Of a stretch of 42,003 nucleotides of DNA, positions 37,149 through 42,003 are shown one piece after another; position 1 is the first letter of the stretch, and every line of letters begins with the position of its first letter. Below the pieces are notes generated by a model. It was given only the letters and a program-made list of their open reading frames with translations, had not been told where the DNA came from and made no database searches. The translations under genes and the position numbers were made by a program. Location: assembly GCA_963575715.1 (NCBI GenBank), contig CAUYTW010000044.1, positions 1 to 42,003 of the forward strand. Direction: 5' to 3'. The stretch is from Gammaproteobacteria bacterium (lineage in GTDB: Bacteria > Pseudomonadota > Gammaproteobacteria > CAIRSR01).

Positions 37149-37985
37149 TTGTCAACTACATCCTGTGCTCCTGTTTCACGTGACAACTCTGTCCCTAGCC
37201 CTCCTTTTTGGGGTAGTCGTTGTCTTGAGCGGATTTCCTTAAATGCAGTGGTACCCTACATTAATCGCACTGCTTTATATAAATTCCAGTGGGGATTCAA
37301 ATCCGCTGGACGTTCCGTAGAGGAATACGCCGCATGGATTCACAGCGAAGTTGATCCAATTCTGAATCGCTTGGTAAAAGAAAGCGTCGCTGAAAATATT
37401 TTGCAGTTGAGCGCGCTCTATGGTTATTTTCCATGCCAATCACAGGGTAACGATTTAATTATCTATTCAGACCCGATGACGCGCCACGAGAAACTACGTT
37501 TTACCTTTCCACGTCAATCAACCGCGCGTGGGTTATGTATCGCCGATTTTTTTCGCGAGATAGCAACGGAAGAAATCGACGTCGTTGCCTTTCAACTCGT
37601 CACGGTCGGCCAGCACACTGCGGATTACGCCCGCTCCTTGTTTGACGCTGATCGCTATCAGGAATATTTATATTGGCATGGACTCAACGTTGAGGGCGTG
37701 GAAGGATTGGCCGAGTGGGTCCATAAGCGCATCCGTGGAGAATTAGGATTCGGTAATGAGGATTCTCGCGATCTCCACGAGTTGATTAAACAGCATTATC
37801 GCGGATCGCGTTATTCGTTTGGCTATCCCGCCTGTCCCAATCTGGCGGATCAGAATAAAATTCTTACATTATTGGGAGCAGAACGGATCGGCGTCACCTT
37901 GGGCGAATCGGATCAACTTTGGCCCGAGGAGTCGACCTCCGCCATTGTTGTCCATCATCCCATGGCGAAATATTTTGGTGTCTGA
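37149..37985 (+). CDS. Stand-alone MetH activation-domain protein
   Basis: Homologous to the C-terminal reactivation domain of cobalamin-dependent methionine synthase, which binds S-adenosylmethionine and remethylates oxidised cobalamin. Visible: PPFWGSR near the start, YINRTALYKFQWGFK, the AdoMet-binding YRGSRYSFGYPACPN and the end LTLLGAERIGVTL, WPEESTSAIVVHHPMAKYF. At 278 aa it contains only this domain; the homocysteine, folate and B12 domains are absent and are not upstream, where typA lies. The start is TTG 37149 with AAGGA eight bases before. It may serve a MetH core encoded elsewhere, or have another AdoMet role. Confidence 0.87.
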   Translation: MSTTSCAPVSRDNSVPSPPFWGSRCLERISLNAVVPYINRTALYKFQWGFKSAGRSVEEYAAWIHSEVDPILNRLVKESVAENILQLSALYGYFPCQSQGNDLIIYSDPMTRHEKLRFTFPRQSTARGLCIADFFREIATEEIDVVAFQLVTVGQHTADYARSLFDADRYQEYLYWHGLNVEGVEGLAEWVHKRIRGELGFGNEDSRDLHELIKQHYRGSRYSFGYPACPNLADQNKILTLLGAERIGVTLGESDQLWPEESTSAIVVHHPMAKYFGV

Positions 37986-37989
37986 GACC

Positions 37990-38526
37990 ATGTCTTACCT
38001 CTTCAAAATATTCGTGGATATTCTTTTGCTTCAGGCGGGTCCGCAAAATTTGCCCGCCTCGCGTTTTCTACTTAACGCCGCCACTTTACTTTATTTCTTC
38101 TCCGGGATTCTGGTTTCATTATTGAATTTTTCGTTTCTGTCGGCAATCGGAATTTCAATAATGGATACTGCATTACTTGCGCTAATGGCATGGCTGCCGC
38201 TGCGAATGCGAAATTTTGCTAACCGCACGCCTCAAACTTTGACCGCGATCTTTGGTGCCCTTGGCTTATTCAGCATTATTTCATTACCCATGGATATCTG
38301 GTTCACCACTTTATCCAATACTGAACAAAATTTTAATCAAATTCCTTCATTGATAATGATTTTTCTTTCGGTGTGGAGTTTGGCGGCGTTGGGGCATATT
38401 CTGCGTCACGCCCTGGAGATCACTTCAATAGTGGCGGCGGGATTGAGTCTTCTTTATATGATTCTTTCTCTTTTTATCACTACCCTGTTATTCATCCCGA
38501 CAGTCGGTAATGGTGGCGCATCCTGA
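37990..38526 (+). CDS. Hypothetical inner-membrane protein
   Basis: Protein of 178 aa with about five hydrophobic segments (for example FLLNAATLLYFFSGILVSLL and IVAAGLSLLYMILSLFITTLLF, the latter split), no recognisable motif. ATG 37990 lies two bases after the MetH-like stop, so both are probably translated from one message; a longer frame to the left overlaps that gene and is not used. Confidence 0.7.
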   Translation: MSYLFKIFVDILLLQAGPQNLPASRFLLNAATLLYFFSGILVSLLNFSFLSAIGISIMDTALLALMAWLPLRMRNFANRTPQTLTAIFGALGLFSIISLPMDIWFTTLSNTEQNFNQIPSLIMIFLSVWSLAALGHILRHALEITSIVAAGLSLLYMILSLFITTLLFIPTVGNGGAS

Positions 38527-38564
38527 ACGTTTAACTCTGGGAGCTTAATCTTTGGAGTTTCGCC

Positions 38565-38927
38565 GTGACTGATTTTACCTCGGTCCATCCTCGGTTCATC
38601 AGTCCAGAGAATTCGCGATTCACAGCGGTCCTCGGTCATCGACTAGCTTGTGCTAAATCGAGCCTCGGTGGCTTGTACCGCTCCACGCGCATAACGTCCG
38701 GGCCTACCGCCCGTAGCAACTTTACGTTGACAACCGCCCGGCGGGTTTTACGTGATCTTCCGGGTCTTCTTAACACAACCCCTACCCTAGCCATGACCTC
38801 AGACTATCGCGAATTCAACGGCGAAACCACCGATCACACTGCCGTGGCGCCCTCTGCTCCGTTTCACTACGCAACCGGGCTGCGGGGTCGTCCTCCATCC
38901 TTGGAGTCCTTCAATGAGGTGAGCTGA
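38565..38927 (+). CDS. Unknown small protein, paralogue of the decayed gene at 26678-27040
   Basis: Protein of 120 aa with no known domain. The start is GTG 38565 with GGAG (38554-38557). Its stop TGA overlaps the ATG of the SprA-family gene (TGATG at 38925-38929), indicating translational coupling. The central block LGGLYRSTRITSGPTARS and the end GRPPSLESFNE are shared with the decayed copy upstream of secA, as is the ribosome site. The polar, Thr/Arg/Ser-rich make-up and the high DNA conservation of one block leave open that the repeat is conserved for its DNA or RNA rather than its protein. Confidence 0.5.
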   Translation: MTDFTSVHPRFISPENSRFTAVLGHRLACAKSSLGGLYRSTRITSGPTARSNFTLTTARRVLRDLPGLLNTTPTLAMTSDYREFNGETTDHTAVAPSAPFHYATGLRGRPPSLESFNEVS

Positions 38928-39574
38928 TGAACGGGATTGATTCCATTATCCTTTCAAGCACTACCTTCCCGATGTTGACCGGAGTCGGTACGCATGAAAC
39001 CAATACCATCTCGAATCAAGAAATAAATAAAACTCGAAACGCCATCGCCAATCAAGAAACAACCAAAATGCGGGTAGCGGAGTCAGCCCCGTCTGCGCGT
39101 GGATGTTCGTGTCGGGCGTGTCTACCCTCGAATGGTGGGACAAACGCGGATAACCGCATAGAGTCAACGCAGGATGAGTCTGCGTCATCCGCTGCTGGCG
39201 ATCGATCTGCGGTATCCGAAGACGTCGGGATGATAAAAAAGCTTAAAGATCGCGATAAGGAAGTACGAGCGCATGAAGCTGCCCATCTAGCGGTTGCCGG
39301 CGGGCTGGCACGAGGTGGCGCGCGTTTTAGCTACCAACGTGGACCAGATGATCAGTTTTACGCTATCGGCGGCGAGGTCACCATTGATACCAGCCCCGTT
39401 TCTGGTGACCCCGAGGCAACCCTGGGAAAGGCGCGCACGATTCGCGCTGCTGCGCTGGCGCCCTCCGAACCTTCGGGTCAGGATCAAATGGTGGCAGCTG
39501 TAGCAATTCAAATGGCCCGCAAGGCTGAGAAAAAAATCGCAGAAAAACATAATGATGAAATAACCAATGGATAA
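38927..39574 (+). CDS. SprA-related family protein with HExxH motif
   Basis: Predicted metalloprotease-like protein of the SprA-related family (215 aa). The N-terminal half is low-complexity and polar. The conserved C-terminal half has [21 protein letters not shown] with HEAAH at 116-120, then [36 protein letters not shown] and [12 protein letters not shown]. Function unproven; no signal peptide. It overlaps the upstream small gene by one base and the valS start by 8 bp. Confidence 0.82.
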   Translation: MNGIDSIILSSTTFPMLTGVGTHETNTISNQEINKTRNAIANQETTKMRVAESAPSARGCSCRACLPSNGGTNADNRIESTQDESASSAAGDRSAVSEDVGMIKKLKDRDKEVRAHEAAHLAVAGGLARGGARFSYQRGPDDQFYAIGGEVTIDTSPVSGDPEATLGKARTIRAAALAPSEPSGQDQMVAAVAIQMARKAEKKIAEKHNDEITNG

Positions 39575-42003
39575 AACTTACAACCCCCACGCCATTGAGC
39601 AGCACTGGTACCGAATTTGGGAAGAACAAGACTATTTTCGTCCGAGCGGTCAAGGTGCGCCTTATTGCATCATGATTCCGCCACCCAATGTCACGGGTAG
39701 TCTGCACATGGGTCACGCCTTCCAGGACACGCTCATGGATGCACTGACCCGTTACCACCGCATGATGGGACACAATACCTTGTGGCAGGCGGGCACTGAT
39801 CACGCCGGGATCGCCACTCAAATGGTGGTCGAGCGTCAGCTCAATGCCGAAGGCAAAACCCGCCACGGCCTTGGGCGGGAAGAATTCTTACGCCGCGTTT
39901 GGGCGTGGAAGGCGCAATCAGGAGGCACCATCACCTCGCAATTGCGGCGGATGGGTGCGTCATTGGATTGGTCGCGGGAGCGGTTCACCATGGACGATGG
40001 CCTTTCGGCGGCGGTCACGGAAGTTTTTGTCCGACTATACGATGAAGGATTGATCTATCGTGGCCAGCGCCTAGTGAATTGGGATCCGGTGCTACACACC
40101 GCCGTTTCTGACCTTGAGGTTGTGTCGCAGGAAGAAGACGGATCTCTTTGGCATATTCGTTATCCATTGACCGACGGCACTGGATACGTGGTAGTCGCCA
40201 CCACCCGCCCTGAGACACTACTTGGCGATACCGCCGTCGCAGTTCATCCCGAAGATGATCGTTACCGCCATCTAATTGGCAAGCAAGTGGCGTTGCCACT
40301 GACCGAACGCACCATTCCAGTGATCGCCGACACCTATGTTGATCCCGCTTTCGGTACCGGCTGCCTCAAGATCACCCCGGCTCACGATTTCAACGATTAC
40401 GCTGTTGGTCAACGTCATGGACTCCCGATCATTAATGTGTTGACCATCGATGCCTGCCTCAACGAGCAAGCGCCACCCGCCTATCGTGGCCTCGACCGCT
40501 TCGCGGCGCGGCAGCGCATGGTGGCCGATCTAGAAGCGGCGCGGCTATTGGAAAAGGTTCAACCCCACAAATTAATGGTCCCACGTGGCGACCGTACCCA
40601 TGCCGTCATCGAACCCTTTTTGACCGATCAATGGTATGTCCGCGCTGTACCGCTCGCCGCGCCAGCGGTGCGTGCCGTTGAGGAAGGGCGCATTCGTTTC
40701 ATTCCCGAAAATTGGGCAAAAACCTATTTCGAGTGGATGCGCAATATTCAGGATTGGTGCGTAAGTCGCCAAATTTGGTGGGGACATCGTATTCCCGCCT
40801 GGTACGACGAAAACGGCGGGATTTATGTCGCTCCCTCGGAGGAAGCCGCGCGCGTCAAATATGGACTCGCCGCCGATTTTCCCTTGCGTCAAGACGAGGA
40901 TGTCCTTGATACCTGGTTTTCCTCGGCGCTGTGGCCATTTTCTACCCTGGGCTGGCCACAAGCTACTCAAGAACTGGCCACCTTTTATCCGACTTCGGTA
41001 TTAATCACGGGTTTCGATATCATTTTCTTCTGGGTCGCGCGGATGATCATGATGGGGCTGAAATTCACTGGCGAAGTTCCATTTCATGAAGTGTATATCC
41101 ATGGCCTGGTGCGCGACGCCCACGGTCAAAAAATGTCCAAGTCGAAGGGAAATGTCCTCGACCCCATCGATCTGATTGACGGTATCGATTTAGAATCGTT
41201 GGTTGCCAAGCGCGCTGCCGGTCTCATGCAGCCAGAAATGGCCAGGCGCATCGAGCATGCCACGCGGCAAGAATATCCAGAGGGAATTCCCTCTTTTGGC
41301 ACCGACGCCTTGCGTTTTACCTTCGCTGCACTTGCCAGCACCGGACGTGATATTAATTTCGAGTTTGGTCGAATTAGCGGCTATCGTAATTATTGCAACA
41401 AATTATGGAATGCGGCGCGTTACGTCCTCATGAATACCGACGGCAAGGATACCGGATTAGGAAACGAGCTAATAGAATTGGGACTTGCCGACCGCTGGAT
41501 TTGGTCGCGCCTGGAAAAAACTATTACCGTCGTGACCACCGCCTTTAATGACTATCGTTTTGACTTGGCGGCAAACGCCATTTATGACTTTACCTGGAAT
41601 GAATACTGTGATTGGTATTTAGAATTTTCCAAGCCTGTCCTTACCAGTGACACCGCAATTGCCGCACAGCGCGGCGCGCGACATACGCTGACACGAGTTT
41701 TGGAAACGCTCCTGCGCCTGGCTCATCCACTGATTCCGTTTATCACCGAGGAGATTTGGCAGCGGATTGCGCCTCTCGCGGGCTGCACGGGTCCAACACT
41801 AACTCAAGAATTCTACCCGCGCCCCGATGTCACGCGTATTGACTCCAATGCTGAATCCGAAATGAATTGGGTGATGGCTTTCATTGTAGGTGTAAGAAAT
41901 ATCCGTGGAGAAATGAATCTCTCCCCATCCAGACTCTTGCCGGTATTACTTCAACATGGCAATGCTCAAGATCGGGGCGCGGGTAGAATTCTTGAGTTAG
42001 TGT
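39567..42003 (+). CDS. valS: Valyl-tRNA synthetase (3' end beyond the window)
   Basis: Charges tRNA-Val. The frame is open from ATG 39567 to the window edge (812 codons); the natural length is about 920-950. The HIGH motif is HMGH (47-50, in [13 protein letters not shown]) and the KMSKS motif is at 522-526. The editing domain includes [15 protein letters not shown]. The anticodon-binding region begins near the edge ([20 protein letters not shown]). It starts inside the last codons of the SprA-family gene. Confidence 0.96.
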   Translation, partial: MDKTYNPHAIEQHWYRIWEEQDYFRPSGQGAPYCIMIPPPNVTGSLHMGHAFQDTLMDALTRYHRMMGHNTLWQAGTDHAGIATQMVVERQLNAEGKTRHGLGREEFLRRVWAWKAQSGGTITSQLRRMGASLDWSRERFTMDDGLSAAVTEVFVRLYDEGLIYRGQRLVNWDPVLHTAVSDLEVVSQEEDGSLWHIRYPLTDGTGYVVVATTRPETLLGDTAVAVHPEDDRYRHLIGKQVALPLTERTIPVIADTYVDPAFGTGCLKITPAHDFNDYAVGQRHGLPIINVLTIDACLNEQAPPAYRGLDRFAARQRMVADLEAARLLEKVQPHKLMVPRGDRTHAVIEPFLTDQWYVRAVPLAAPAVRAVEEGRIRFIPENWAKTYFEWMRNIQDWCVSRQIWWGHRIPAWYDENGGIYVAPSEEAARVKYGLAADFPLRQDEDVLDTWFSSALWPFSTLGWPQATQELATFYPTSVLITGFDIIFFWVARMIMMGLKFTGEVPFHEVYIHGLVRDAHGQKMSKSKGNVLDPIDLIDGIDLESLVAKRAAGLMQPEMARRIEHATRQEYPEGIPSFGTDALRFTFAALASTGRDINFEFGRISGYRNYCNKLWNAARYVLMNTDGKDTGLGNELIELGLADRWIWSRLEKTITVVTTAFNDYRFDLAANAIYDFTWNEYCDWYLEFSKPVLTSDTAIAAQRGARHTLTRVLETLLRLAHPLIPFITEEIWQRIAPLAGCTGPTLTQEFYPRPDVTRIDSNAESEMNWVMAFIVGVRNIRGEMNLSPSRLLPVLLQHGNAQDRGAGRILELV

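Overview
The window is a stretch of ordinary gammaproteobacterial chromosome with an unusual load of small repeated elements. Three things point to Gammaproteobacteria: the order atpI-atpB-(gap)-atpF-atpH-atpA-atpG-atpD-atpC-glmU-glmS, the close match of AtpA and AtpD to the Escherichia type, and the presence of PilU, WaaF, TypA, SecA with a C-terminal zinc motif, YejA and SprA-family genes. I cannot name the genus. There are no rRNA or tRNA genes and no CRISPR array.

Layout: 60-1302 (minus), end of a glycan cluster (phosphoglycosyl transferase and NeuD/PglD-type acetyltransferase). 1971-4505 (minus), cytochrome c, D-amino-acid aminotransferase and PilU. 5625-12574 (plus), ATP synthase operon with a near-consensus promoter but no atpE. 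12889-17113 (plus), FKBP isomerase, glmU, glmS. 17120-20511 (minus), sppA-dedA-batD. 20865-22175 (minus), DEAD-box helicase. 22617-26521, waaF, prfA (minus), exonuclease III and cysC. 27082-29811, secA. 30342-30641 (minus), the missing ATP synthase c-subunit gene, relocated. 31575-34092 (minus), yejA and a membrane hydrolase. 34412-42003 (plus), an A+T-rich endonuclease/phosphatase-fold gene, typA, an orphan MetH activation domain, a membrane protein, a small unknown gene, a SprA-family protein, and valS, which runs off the window.

The main discovery candidate is a dispersed structured repeat (copies A, B1, B2, C, D, E, F, G and H here). Full copies are roughly 330-400 bp. Each has a terminal GC hairpin near a GTCAA-type left end and another hairpin near its right end. 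Between them lie several stems whose sequences differ between copies while pairing is kept. Many of these stems are capped by GNRA tetraloops (GCAA, GTAA, GAAA) on one strand only. The right end lies directly against ATGA in nearly every case. In copies A, B1, D, E and G that ATGA is the start codon of a gene, and the copy A/B/E type of end brings its own Shine-Dalgarno (GGAG, six or seven bases before ATG). These features match ORF-less HEARO RNAs, now understood as IscB omega RNAs of IS200/IS605-type elements, which are known to sit before ATGA or GTGA. No intact iscB or tnpA is present, but a possible IscB C-terminal remnant lies beside copy D.

The second highlight links to the first. The atpE gene has left the atp operon, where a perfect two-copy 23-bp tandem repeat now lies between atpB and atpF. 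It sits about 24 kb away between two same-orientation copies (H and G), with G against its start codon. Its product carries Glu rather than the Asp usual in gammaproteobacterial c subunits. Further points are a duplicated small gene with one decayed copy, a 128-bp MITE with a CTTAG target duplication, and the MetH activation domain separated from any methionine synthase.
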